From Dehalococcoidia bacterium (GTDB taxonomy: Bacteria; Chloroflexota; Dehalococcoidia; SZUA-161): 24,296 nucleotides of DNA. The stretch lies in NCBI GenBank assembly GCA_014859215.1, contig JACUUS010000014.1, positions 1-24,296 of the forward strand, given 5' to 3'. Shown in pieces: positions 1 to 7,547 of this stretch (positions within the stretch are counted from its first letter, which is position 1; every line of letters begins with the position of its first letter). The notes beneath the pieces were generated by a model. That model was not told where the DNA came from, did no database searches, and saw only the letters and a list, made by a program, of their open reading frames with translations. The position numbers were made by a program, and so were the translations under genes.

Positions 1-593
1 CTGGAAACATAGGTTTCCACGTGATCAGAATTGCCAGGGGATTCGGCATGCGCGTGCTTGCTTTCGATCTCCGCCCTGGCGAGTTTATGGCGGACGTGCT
101 CGGCTTCTCATACGTCGCATTTGATCGTCTTCTTGCCGAATCGGACATAGTGACCCTGCACATCCCTTTGAACCGAAACACTTACCATCTCATAAACAGG
201 GAAACAATAGGGAAGATGAAGGACGGAGCGATCCTGATCAATACCGCGCGGGGCGCGATAGTGGACACCGCGGCCCTGATTGAGGCCCTGGACCGCAAGA
301 AATTGGGCGGCGCCGGGCTCGATGTAATTGAGGGTGAGGAACTGATCAAGGAAGAGGAACAGCTCTTCTTTGACGAGGACAAGGTAAGCATGCTTGCCGA
401 CATCGCCCGGGGACACATTCTCCTTAGAAAGGACAATGTGGTCTATACTCCCCATATAGGCTTCTTCAGCCAGGAGGCGCTCATGAAGATTTCGCAGAGG
501 ACTGTGGAGAACATACGGAGCTTCATCGCCGGGAGACCTCAACACGATGTAACCGGCATCGTTGAAAGCCGCCGCGCCGCCCCGGTTAGGTAG
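1..593 (+). CDS. D-isomer-specific 2-hydroxyacid dehydrogenase, C-terminal part (5' end outside window)
   Basis: This is the NAD-binding and C-terminal catalytic part of a D-2-hydroxyacid dehydrogenase, the family that reversibly reduces 2-keto acids to D-2-hydroxy acids with NADH in the cytoplasm. The reading frame is open from base 3, so the gene starts upstream of the window; the GTG at 21 is internal. The first visible residues, GNIGFHV, are the end of the Rossmann GxGxxG loop. INTARGAIVD carries the substrate-binding Arg, the Glu lies in the GLDVIEGEE region, and TPHIGFFSQEAL carries the catalytic His. The insert before that His (EEEQLFFDEDKVS) resembles the LdhA-like D-lactate dehydrogenase subgroup, but the substrate is an inference. 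It ends with TAG at 591-593 and converges on the P-loop kinase gene. The family assignment is firm; the exact substrate is open. Confidence 0.9.
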   Translation, partial: GNIGFHVIRIARGFGMRVLAFDLRPGEFMADVLGFSYVAFDRLLAESDIVTLHIPLNRNTYHLINRETIGKMKDGAILINTARGAIVDTAALIEALDRKKLGGAGLDVIEGEELIKEEEQLFFDEDKVSMLADIARGHILLRKDNVVYTPHIGFFSQEALMKISQRTVENIRSFIAGRPQHDVTGIVESRRAAPVR

Positions 594-626
594 AGAACTT
601 GAACTGGTGGGAAGAAATTGGCAGAA

Positions 627-691
627 CAGGTTTCCAACCTGCTCCGGCGAGATCTGTGCAGATTGCGTGAGTGCTCGGGTTAGGAAACCCG
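627..691. terminator. Two hairpins between convergent genes, possible bidirectional terminator
   Basis: The 120-bp gap between the convergent dehydrogenase and kinase genes holds two short inverted repeats. The first is CAGGTT-tcc-AACCTG (627-641) and the second is CGGGTT-agga-AACCCG (676-691). Neither is followed by a clean U-run, so termination is inferred from their position between convergent genes. The first stem is identical to one at 17195-17210, so it may instead belong to a dispersed repeat family. Confidence 0.4.
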
Positions 692-713
692 GCTACTGCG
701 GCGATCGCGCGGC

Positions 714-1286
714 CTATAGTCTCGCCGCTCTCCGATCGATCTCCTGCAACACACTTCTGGCGATCTCGTGGACCGGCCGCGTGGTCTGTACGATCAGGTG
801 GTTTCCCGGCTCGCCGACAACCGGTTCGAAGGCTTTTTTCAGGTCATCGAAGATCTCCAAAGTCGCGTTTGAGAGGCTGGCCTCCTCTCTCCGGCGGCGG
901 AGCCTTTCCCTGATTACTTCTTCGGGGGCGCGACATTCCACCACCCATAGGTTCGCGCCGGCTTCTCGGGCGATTTGGTATGCCTTCCTCCGGTCTGCGG
1001 CTTTTCTGAAGGATGCATCGATTATCACTGAGCGCCTGTTCCGGAGCAAAGACGAGGCCTGGTCGAACATGACGTCATAAGTCCTGCGGGAGAATTCCGG
1101 GGAGTAGATTCCCTGTTCGAGTTCCTCATAGCGGTGCTGCTCAAGCGGCAGCCCTGCCAGGGATTTCCGCGTGACGTCTGATGAGATGAGCGCCAGATCG
1201 CCGGCGACAGCGAGCTCACAGGCAAGTGTGGTCTTCCCGCTGCCGATCAGGCCCGTAAGGATTACCATTTCCGGAGAACCATGCAT
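714..1286 (-). CDS. AAA_33-type P-loop kinase-like protein
   Basis: This is a 190-residue single-domain P-loop NTPase of the AAA_33 / zeta-toxin-like kinase type. Walker A is GLIGSGKTT at about residues 12-20. An Asp-containing VIIDASF strand at about 88-94 fits the acceptor or Mg-binding strand, and a basic RERLRRRR segment at about 125-132 fits the arginine-rich lid. Such domains phosphorylate small molecules or accompany aminoglycoside-phosphotransferase-like domains; the substrate cannot be told here. The start is uncertain: ATG at 1286, or an internal ATG at 1268 (MVILTG) just before the first strand; neither has a strong Shine-Dalgarno sequence. It lies 43 bp downstream of the aldo/keto reductase gene and is probably the last gene of the encapsulin transcript. 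I see no antitoxin partner, so I do not call it a toxin. Confidence 0.75.
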   Translation of the reverse strand: MHGSPEMVILTGLIGSGKTTLACELAVAGDLALISSDVTRKSLAGLPLEQHRYEELEQGIYSPEFSRRTYDVMFDQASSLLRNRRSVIIDASFRKAADRRKAYQIAREAGANLWVVECRAPEEVIRERLRRRREEASLSNATLEIFDDLKKAFEPVVGEPGNHLIVQTTRPVHEIARSVLQEIDRRAARL

Positions 1287-1329
1287 AAGGAGTCCAATTC
1301 CGGGGTCCTCGCGGGGCGCGAGGCGGTCT

Positions 1330-2211
1330 CTACTCAGGGTCTACCTTGTACCGTTCGAGTCGGCCGTCGTCCGCCCATGGCGATACCCGTTCTTCCAGGG
1401 CCCGCTTCTCCTCGTCCCCCAGGGGCGTCCATGTGCGCACTATTTCCAGGTTCTCTCTCAGGTCTTCCATTGACTCTATTCCAGAAACGAGTGTATCGAC
1501 AGGAAATGAAAGTGCGTAGGAGATGCCCTCTCGCGGCGACACCCCGGCCTTGAGCAGCCCTCCATCCGACAGGGATTTCATGCCGATGACCCCGATACGG
1601 CGCTGCACCAGTATGGGGAGCACCTGGTGAATGAAGCTGCGGAAGCGGGCATCCAGCGGGTTCAGTGGATGCTGCACCGCGTCCCAGTCGAAGTCCTGTT
1701 CGAGCATCTGCAGGAAGACATGCGGCCAGTGATGCCCCGAGAAGCCTATGAAGCGAATCTTACCCGCATCTCGCGCCTTGAGGGCGGCGTCGATGGCACC
1801 GCTTGCGAAGATGCTCTCCACCTCATGGTCGTGCGCTATATTGTGGAACTGGTAGAGGTCTATGCAATCCGTCTCGAATCTGCGAAGGCTTTCGTGAAGC
1901 TCTCGCTCGAACTTAATGCCGTCCCGCGCGTCTGTCTTGGACATGAGGAATACCCTGTGCCGGTAACCGTCGCGCAGGGCTCGGCCCATGATCAGTTCGC
2001 TGCGCCCCTCATGATAGCACCAGCAGTTGTCCAGGAAGTTCACACCCTCGTCCAGCGCAGTCCGGACAATACGCACCGCCGCGTCGAAATCGCTGACCTT
2101 GCCCAGCGAAAAGCCCCCGATGCCTATAACAGTCAACTTCTCCCCGGTCCGACCCAGGCTTCGGACCGGTATCCCGTTCACACGCTCATTAGCTCGAGAT
2201 CGGGTTTCCAT
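1330..2211 (-). CDS. Aldo/keto reductase
   Basis: A 293-residue aldo/keto reductase, an NADPH-dependent oxidoreductase with a (beta/alpha)8 barrel acting on aldehydes or ketones. The catalytic tetrad is visible: Asp61 in FLDNCW, Tyr66 in CYHEGRSE, Lys92 in FLMSKTD and His123 in DLYQFHN. The N-terminus (VRSLGRTGEKLTVIGIG) and the late GMKSLSDGG segment are typical of the 'general' AKR subgroup related to YghZ/Tas-like proteins. The ATG at 2211 has only a weak upstream purine stretch. The gene begins 21 bp after the encapsulin stop, so co-transcription with the nanocompartment genes is likely. It has no encapsulin-targeting tail (it ends near YKVDPE), so I do not call it cargo. Its physiological substrate is unknown. 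Confidence 0.9.
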   Translation of the reverse strand: METRSRANERVNGIPVRSLGRTGEKLTVIGIGGFSLGKVSDFDAAVRIVRTALDEGVNFLDNCWCYHEGRSELIMGRALRDGYRHRVFLMSKTDARDGIKFERELHESLRRFETDCIDLYQFHNIAHDHEVESIFASGAIDAALKARDAGKIRFIGFSGHHWPHVFLQMLEQDFDWDAVQHPLNPLDARFRSFIHQVLPILVQRRIGVIGMKSLSDGGLLKAGVSPREGISYALSFPVDTLVSGIESMEDLRENLEIVRTWTPLGDEEKRALEERVSPWADDGRLERYKVDPE

Positions 2212-2232
2212 CAGGCATTCGTTCCGCCGGGC

Positions 2233-3024
2233 TCATTCCCCGAGTATGCAGAAACTCCCCGGCTGCAGGACCCTCAGGGCAAGGGACTCGGACATTGAGA
2301 ATAGAAGCCTGTCGCCCTCTTCCGGGCCTATGAAGCCGATCTGCATATCCTGCCCGATCACAATTGTGGCAAACTGGCGGCTCGACGCGACCAGGATCGC
2401 GCCGGCTTCGAGCGCGGGCGCCTTGCATACACCCTCTGTAGCTATGGAACCCACATGCTCCATTTCGGTGAAGGCCGTCATAGGATAGGAGCGGAACAGC
2501 AGGTTATACCGGCTGGGAGTGAGGGCGAGGGAGTAAGGCCCATGGAATCCGGCCTGATCGAGAAGCGTCACAGCTGTCACGATTTCCTCGGCCGCTTTTC
2601 CAACATGGTCCCAGGGAGAAAGCTGCATTCTCGTCGTTCCGTCCAGGTCAAGCAGACCGCTGCTGCCGTCAACTCCTTTGAAGATGACTCTGTCCTCCAT
2701 GAGAGCGGCTTCTTTTGCCGCCTTGTATACCTCTGTAGTATCCAGGCTGACACCTGCCTGCTCGGATGCCGCGAGGTCCCACTTGCTCAGGGTGAAGGTC
2801 TTTTCTATGAGTGTGAAAGGGATCATCGAGGCGGTGAAAAAACCCTCCCTTGCGGAAGCAGGCAAAGGCAAGGCTTTCATGCCCAAACCATACGGGCCTT
2901 CGACGTGGATGAGCCGCCGTCCGGCTAGAATAGTCCTGGCGGCGTCAATCATGGTGGAATCAAGCTTCTCCCATGTTTCGGCGGAGACAGGAGCATCTTC
3001 ACGGGCCAGGTATTTGTGAGACAT
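2233..3024 (-). CDS. Family 1 encapsulin nanocompartment shell protein
   Basis: A 263-residue encapsulin (linocin M18 / family 1 encapsulin, HK97-like fold), close to the usual length of about 264. It self-assembles into an icosahedral protein shell in the cytoplasm. Family features include the N-terminal helix region APVSAETWEKLD, which in known encapsulins helps bind the cargo peptide, followed by AARTILAGRR and EGPYGLGM. Further on are the E-loop region, DRVIFKG and the A-domain segment GPYSLALTPSRYNLLFRS. The C-terminal part (QDMQIGFIGPEEGDRLLFSMSESLALRV) is typical of the family. The start is ATG at 3024 with an AGGGGGA Shine-Dalgarno. Ten bp upstream ends the encapsulated ferritin, the usual cargo-then-shell order. 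Confidence 0.96.
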   Translation of the reverse strand: MSHKYLAREDAPVSAETWEKLDSTMIDAARTILAGRRLIHVEGPYGLGMKALPLPASAREGFFTASMIPFTLIEKTFTLSKWDLAASEQAGVSLDTTEVYKAAKEAALMEDRVIFKGVDGSSGLLDLDGTTRMQLSPWDHVGKAAEEIVTAVTLLDQAGFHGPYSLALTPSRYNLLFRSYPMTAFTEMEHVGSIATEGVCKAPALEAGAILVASSRQFATIVIGQDMQIGFIGPEEGDRLLFSMSESLALRVLQPGSFCILGE

Positions 3025-3034
3025 GTTTCCCCCT

Positions 3035-3406
3035 TCATTCGTCCTTGAGCGAACCGATAGTCAACTCTTCTCGCGCGGCCGGCTCGCTTGAGATGCCCTG
3101 CGGCTCCGGCTGTCCGGCCATCTCGTCGACCTCGCTGGCGCCCTCGGCCAACCACATGGTTTCTTCCCCGTCCGTGAGTATTTCCAGCAATCGCGAGAAC
3201 TCACCCACGTGCACTCGCTCTTCATTGGCGACATCGATCAGGACCTTCCTCGCCAGGGGGTGATCCGTGGCTTCGGCGTGAGCCATGTAAAGGTGCACCG
3301 CTTCCTCTTCCGCAGCGAGGTCCAGGCGGATTGCCCTTATCAGTTCTTGCATCGTGAGCAAGCGGTCGGGTACTTTGCCGCTGAACGGATTTACAAACTC
3401 TGGCAT
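3035..3406 (-). CDS. Encapsulated ferritin-like cargo protein (EncFtn) with targeting peptide
   Basis: A 123-residue encapsulated ferritin, which oxidises Fe(II) at a dimer-interface ferroxidase centre inside the encapsulin shell. Two helices carry the metal ligands: Glu33-35 in LAAEEEAVHLY and Glu62/Glu63 with His66 in ANEERVHVGEF. A flexible acidic and Pro-rich linker (about 85-112) follows, and the C-terminus is LTIGSLKDE, matching the known encapsulin-loading peptide consensus. I chose ATG 3406 because a strong GGAGGAG Shine-Dalgarno lies just upstream and the protein then has normal EncFtn length. The frame stays open up to 3763 but that extension has no family resemblance. The shell gene follows 10 bp downstream. 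Family and role are firm; that iron is stored is from family knowledge. Confidence 0.95.
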   Translation of the reverse strand: MPEFVNPFSGKVPDRLLTMQELIRAIRLDLAAEEEAVHLYMAHAEATDHPLARKVLIDVANEERVHVGEFSRLLEILTDGEETMWLAEGASEVDEMAGQPEPQGISSEPAAREELTIGSLKDE

Positions 3407-3782
3407 TTCTCCTCCTTCGGCGATATCTGTCGGGCTGCGGCCGGCGGATAGCCCTGGCGACGGCGTGGCCGAGCTCCCTGCCCTGGCGCAGCTCTTCAGG
3501 TTTCGGCCCGCCATTTCGCGAGGACCGCGGTCGGCCAACACGGGAAATCCTGCGCTGATGCAGGGGCTCCGCGATGAGCCTGTGCGCTTCTGCGTTCCAT
3601 CCATAGGGACCGAACACCCGTAATCATATCGGGCGCGCATGTAGAAATCATAAAAAGGCGTGACAAAACGTAAAAGAATTATCACATTTTGGGTATGGTT
3701 CCCGTACACGCCGAGCAGACGTTGCGAGGAACCAGGATTCCATTTGGGGGACAGGGGCATCATATTTTTTCTCCGGGATGAG
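3407..3782. other. Noncoding gap upstream of the nanocompartment operon
   Basis: This 376-bp stretch separates the end of glgX from the encapsulated ferritin. It is AT-rich around 3620-3700, unlike its surroundings, and this is where the operon promoter should lie. The part nearest the ferritin (3407-3600) is GC-rich and open in two minus-strand frames, but neither translation resembles a known protein. A long 5' leader or a small unrecognised gene cannot be excluded. I see no clear terminator after glgX. Confidence 0.5.
3639..3674 (-). promoter_or_regulatory. Candidate promoter of the ferritin-encapsulin operon
   Basis: On the minus strand, TTGTCA (3661-3666) is a fair -35 with a poor -10, CTACAT (3639-3644), 16 bp away. 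An alternative is TTTACG (3669-3674) with TATGAT (3647-3652), also spaced by 16 bp. Just upstream is an imperfect GTGATAATTC...TTTTGTCAC dyad (about 3661-3686), which might bind a regulator. Both promoter readings are weak matches supported by the local AT-richness, and they imply a leader of about 230 nt. Confidence 0.35.
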
Positions 3783-5951
3783 TCACGCTGCGGGAGTGTT
3801 TACAGTCTCGACCAGGCAGGACCCGTTGTGGCTGCAGCTCATGAGGAGCAGGGACCTTGCCGGAATTTCGATTTCCTTTCCACCGGCGATGATTTCCTCA
3901 TTCTCAACCGCCATACCCTGTGTGGTGTCGATCACGGTACGCCACGACAGCCCCGAACCGAGCGGGAGAGTGAACGAAACGTCTTCATGATGGGAATTGA
4001 GGATAAGAAGCAGCGTATCATCGCTTATCCGGCTTCCCTCGATGTCGACATCGTTCAGGGCATTACCGGCCAGGAGCATTCCGAGTGCGCGCACCCAGCT
4101 CGATTCCCACTCCTGGTCTGTCATCTCATGTCCGTCTCCACGGAGCCAGGTTATATCTTTAATGCCGGCGCCGTGGATACTGCGCCCCTGAAAGAATTTA
4201 CGCCGACGGAGGCCCGGATGATCGCGCCTTATCTTTACGGCGGCTCGGGCGAAGCCCAGGAGGGACCTGCGCCGTTCATCAAGGTCCCAGTCAAACCAGT
4301 TTATTTCATTGTCCTGGCAGTACGAGTTATTATTGCCGCGCTGCGTGCGCCCGATTTCGTCTCCTCCGCATATCATGGGAACGCCCTGGGAGAAAAGCAG
4401 CGTGCACAGGAAATTCCGCTGCTGCTTCTCTCGCAGCTCGATCACAGCGGGGTCGTGCGCCGGCCCTTCGACGCCGCAGTTCCACGAGAGGTTATTATCC
4501 GTTCCGTCCCTGTTATCTTCGCCGTTTGCCTCGTTGTGCTTATCGTTATAGCTGACCAGGTCGTTAAGGGTGAAGCCGTCATGGGCGGTAACGAAATTGA
4601 TGCTGGCGAAGGGGCTTCGCCCGCTAAGCTCGTAAAGGTCGCTGCTGCCGGCAAGGCGGTACGCCAGCTCCGCTGCCTGGCTTTCGTCGCCTCGCCAGAA
4701 CCTCCGTACGGTGTCCCGGTATTTCCCGTTCCATTCAGTCCAGAGAACGGGGAAGTTTCCTACCTGGTACCCTCCCTCTCCGATGTCCCACGGCTCGGCA
4801 ATCAGCTTTACCTGCGAAATGACAGGGTCCTGGTGGATAATATCGAAGAAAGCTGAAAGTCGGTCGACTTCGTGAAGCTCGCGGGCAAGGGTTGAAGCGA
4901 GGTCGAACCTGAAGCCGTCAACGTGCATCTCGGTGACCCAGTAGCGAAGACTGTCCATTATCAGTTGCAGTACCTGTGGGTGGCGCACGTTAAGGCTGTT
5001 TCCGGTACCGGTATAGTCCATGTAGTAGCGCGGCTGGTCGGCTACGAGGCGGTAGTAGGTCGTGTTATCGATGCCGCGGAAGGAAAAAGTCGGCCCCATT
5101 TCGCTTCCCTCCGCGGTATGGTTGTAGACGACGTCCAGTATGACCTCGATTCCGGCGCGGTGCAGAGATTTGACCATTGACTTGAATTCGGCCACCTGCC
5201 CGCCCCTGTCACCCGTGCTCGAGTAGCGCGCGGTGGGAGAGAAATAGGCGATGGAGTTGTATCCCCAGTACCTTCGCAGCCCACGTTCCAGCAGGAGTTT
5301 GTCATCAAGGAAATCGTGGACAGGCATAAGTTCGACCGCGGTTATGCCCAGTTCGGTGAAGTAGTCCAGCATTATGCGGGATGCGAAGCCGGCGTAGGTC
5401 CCCCTGACGTCTTCATCAAGGTCGGGATGCCGTATTGTCGCACCTTTGATATGGGCCTCGTAGACTATCGATTCGTTCCAGGGAATGCGCGGCGGCCTGT
5501 CCTGCTCCCAGTCGAAGTAGGGATTGACCACGACGCACCTGGGTATGCTGAGGGCGTCATCCTCTTCGTTGAACGTCAGGTCGGCGTCGGGATGTCCGAG
5601 CTGATAGCCGAAGACCGGCCCGTTCCAGTCGACCTGGCCGGCGAGGGCCTTGGCGTAGGGGTCCATCAAGAGCTTGCCGGGGTTGAATCGAAACCCTTGT
5701 TCCGGCCTGAAAGGGCCTGTAAACCGGTATCCGTACAGCTGCCCCGGCTGCAGGCCGGGAAGATAGCAGTGCCACACGAATCCGGTCACTTCCCTGAGAG
5801 GGATGCGCTCGGTTTCACCTTGTCCCGGTTCCTCGAACAGGCATAGCTCCACGCTGGTTGCGTTCTCCGAGTAGATGGCAAAGTTGACTCCCGCGCCGTC
5901 CCAGGTCGCACCCAGAGGATACGGTTTGCCCGGCAGAATCTTTGTTGCCAC
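3783..5951 (-). CDS. glgX: Glycogen debranching enzyme (isoamylase-type, GlgX)
   Basis: A 722-residue GH13 isoamylase/GlgX-type enzyme that hydrolyses alpha-1,6 branches of glycogen or phosphorylase-limit dextrin. An N-terminal CBM48-like beta domain (about 8-130, starting PGKPYPLGATWDGAGVNFA) precedes the TIM barrel. The GH13 signatures are DVVYNH (273-278), DGFRFDLAS with nucleophile Asp350, LIAEPWD with acid/base Glu386, and TAHDGF with transition-state stabiliser Asp458. The C-terminal beta domain ends about 722. Length is normal for the family. The start is GTG at 5951 with a GAGGTC Shine-Dalgarno 5 nt upstream. It lies 17 bp downstream of the glycosyltransferase gene and is surely co-transcribed with it, pointing to alpha-glucan turnover. 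Confidence 0.95.
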   Translation of the reverse strand: MATKILPGKPYPLGATWDGAGVNFAIYSENATSVELCLFEEPGQGETERIPLREVTGFVWHCYLPGLQPGQLYGYRFTGPFRPEQGFRFNPGKLLMDPYAKALAGQVDWNGPVFGYQLGHPDADLTFNEEDDALSIPRCVVVNPYFDWEQDRPPRIPWNESIVYEAHIKGATIRHPDLDEDVRGTYAGFASRIMLDYFTELGITAVELMPVHDFLDDKLLLERGLRRYWGYNSIAYFSPTARYSSTGDRGGQVAEFKSMVKSLHRAGIEVILDVVYNHTAEGSEMGPTFSFRGIDNTTYYRLVADQPRYYMDYTGTGNSLNVRHPQVLQLIMDSLRYWVTEMHVDGFRFDLASTLARELHEVDRLSAFFDIIHQDPVISQVKLIAEPWDIGEGGYQVGNFPVLWTEWNGKYRDTVRRFWRGDESQAAELAYRLAGSSDLYELSGRSPFASINFVTAHDGFTLNDLVSYNDKHNEANGEDNRDGTDNNLSWNCGVEGPAHDPAVIELREKQQRNFLCTLLFSQGVPMICGGDEIGRTQRGNNNSYCQDNEINWFDWDLDERRRSLLGFARAAVKIRRDHPGLRRRKFFQGRSIHGAGIKDITWLRGDGHEMTDQEWESSWVRALGMLLAGNALNDVDIEGSRISDDTLLLILNSHHEDVSFTLPLGSGLSWRTVIDTTQGMAVENEEIIAGGKEIEIPARSLLLMSCSHNGSCLVETVNTPAA

Positions 5952-5968
5952 GTCGACCTCACGATGAC

Positions 5969-7360
5969 TCAGAGCGTTACGAGTTCGCGGGGAGCCACGT
6001 GCTCATGCGTCCGGCTGGACCCGGCGGTAACTGAGGATACGGGCGGCGGCGCGGATCTGGCGCCAGTGGGCCTGGCGAGCAGACCCTGAATCTCCCCCTG
6101 GTATTCGAGCTTTCTTATGAGGTTCCTTACGGCTTCCTCCCAGGTGAAATACCCTGCCGTCTGCCTGGCCGCCTTACGGATTCTTGCTTCTACCTCGGGA
6201 TTTCCCTTGAGATAGGAAAGGGCAAGTTCAATTTCGGCGGGATCGTCAGTCTCAAGCACGATTGAGTTGTAGTAGGGGAGAGCATAGTCTTCGCCTGTGC
6301 CGCCGGTAAAAGCTACGCCTTCAGCTGCCATTGTCTCCAGGCCGACGAGTCCGAAAGGTTCGTGCCCGCTGTTGGCCAAAACGGCATCTGACGCGTGGTA
6401 TACCGTCCTGAGGAATGAATGAGTCACGTGGGACCTGATATCGATGATCTCACATGGTCCTGCCCCGGCAATGGCGGCTAGATAGTGCTGCGGCATTTCA
6501 CCATCGGCGAAGGCTGCGTTTACGCTAAGCCCGAGCGATCTGGCGTGGTCAAGTATCTCTTCACGGTGGGGTTCGATTCCTCCCCTGGCCAGGAGGACTG
6601 TCTTCTTCCCGCTGTCTTTGAGCCGTGCAATAGCCTCGATGGTCGTTCTCCACCTTTTGTCGGGGTCCCACCGCGCTACTTTTGCAAGGACCAGCTCGGC
6701 ATCAAGCATCCTCCTCAGTTTCACGGATAGTGTTTCGTCAACTTCTTCCAGGAGCGAGGGGTCGATCCCGTTCGGGATTACGAGCGGGTTCACCCCAATG
6801 TTCCACATCAGGTGCTTCATATATCGGCTTACCGTCGATATCCGGACAGACCGGGAGAGTCTCGCCCAGTCAATGCGATCAAAACCGAAGGTATTGTTTG
6901 CGTTCCAGAACATGATCACCCTGTCTCTGAGGCCTGCCAGGGCAAGGTGATCGCTCATGCTGCAAATGGCTTCCGCTGTTTGCCATTCCTCGGCCATGAT
7001 AACAACCACCCTTCCCTGTGATACGGCTTGCTTGACGATCTGCTCGATCAGGAATCCGGGGAGGGACGCGGCAAGATCGTTCATTTTCTCGTATTCCCCT
7101 TCGTAGACCCCGTTCGGGTAATACCTGCTGATCCACTGACACCATCGATGCAGGGTCAGCCGCCCATCAGCCAGGACTTCCTCTCCCTTCTTCGCGGGGT
7201 CTCCCACGAAAACCAGGTGAGCAGGAAAACCCATCGAGGTCAGCGTATTGGAGAGGCCCTCCACGCGTACCCCAAGCCCTCCAGCCATGGAATACCGATC
7301 CGGTCCCTCGAACGAAATCAGTACGAAAACAGTGTTATCGATGGTCATATTCCTGGGCAT
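5969..7360 (-). CDS. GT4-type glycosyltransferase, glycogen/starch synthase-like
   Basis: A 463-residue GT-B retaining glycosyltransferase. The N-terminal SMAGGLGVRVEGLSNTL segment (24-40) resembles the nucleotide-sugar-binding loop of glycogen synthases and related GT4 enzymes. PNGID (196-200) marks the domain junction. The C-terminal Glu-x7-Glu motif lies in GHEPFGLVGLE (332-342; Glu334 and Glu342), which binds the donor. A low-complexity tail (about 430-463) follows. ATG 7360 has GGAGG eight bases upstream, favouring it over Met5. The pairing with glgX suggests glycogen or another alpha-glucan as product, but donor (ADP- or UDP-glucose) and acceptor cannot be read from sequence. No classical glgC or glgB is in the window. 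Confidence 0.85.
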   Translation of the reverse strand: MPRNMTIDNTVFVLISFEGPDRYSMAGGLGVRVEGLSNTLTSMGFPAHLVFVGDPAKKGEEVLADGRLTLHRWCQWISRYYPNGVYEGEYEKMNDLAASLPGFLIEQIVKQAVSQGRVVVIMAEEWQTAEAICSMSDHLALAGLRDRVIMFWNANNTFGFDRIDWARLSRSVRISTVSRYMKHLMWNIGVNPLVIPNGIDPSLLEEVDETLSVKLRRMLDAELVLAKVARWDPDKRWRTTIEAIARLKDSGKKTVLLARGGIEPHREEILDHARSLGLSVNAAFADGEMPQHYLAAIAGAGPCEIIDIRSHVTHSFLRTVYHASDAVLANSGHEPFGLVGLETMAAEGVAFTGGTGEDYALPYYNSIVLETDDPAEIELALSYLKGNPEVEARIRKAARQTAGYFTWEEAVRNLIRKLEYQGEIQGLLARPTGARSAPPPVSSVTAGSSRTHEHVAPRELVTL

Positions 7361-7547
7361 TTACTGGCCTCCACATTTTGGTCGCAACTGCACCGGACAG
7401 GCATTCGGGAGTGCGGGGCCCGAAGCAGCAGGAAGCCTCTTCCATACACAATTCGATGAGGCTTGACCAAACCGCAGCCTCATCACCGGGGCATCCGGAG
7501 AGCTGTCTTTAACCTTGCGGACCGCTGGAATTTGAACAGGGTTAGCT

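Noticed and set aside
3..18. Palindrome GGAAAC-atag-GTTTCC at the window start
   Set aside because: It encodes part of the Rossmann loop of the dehydrogenase; a chance inverted repeat in coding DNA.
3407..3617. Minus-strand frame from a GTG at 3617 overlapping the ferritin gene in another frame
   Set aside because: The translation is Arg/Pro-rich with no family resemblance and has no plausible ribosome-binding site; open frames of this length are expected in GC-rich DNA.
3660..4856. 398-residue plus-strand open frame
   Set aside because: It lies opposite glgX, whose GH13 motifs are unmistakable; the plus-strand translation has no recognisable domain.
6571..6580. GTTCGATTCC resembling a tRNA T-loop
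   Set aside because: It lies within the glycosyltransferase coding region and no acceptor or anticodon stems pair around it.
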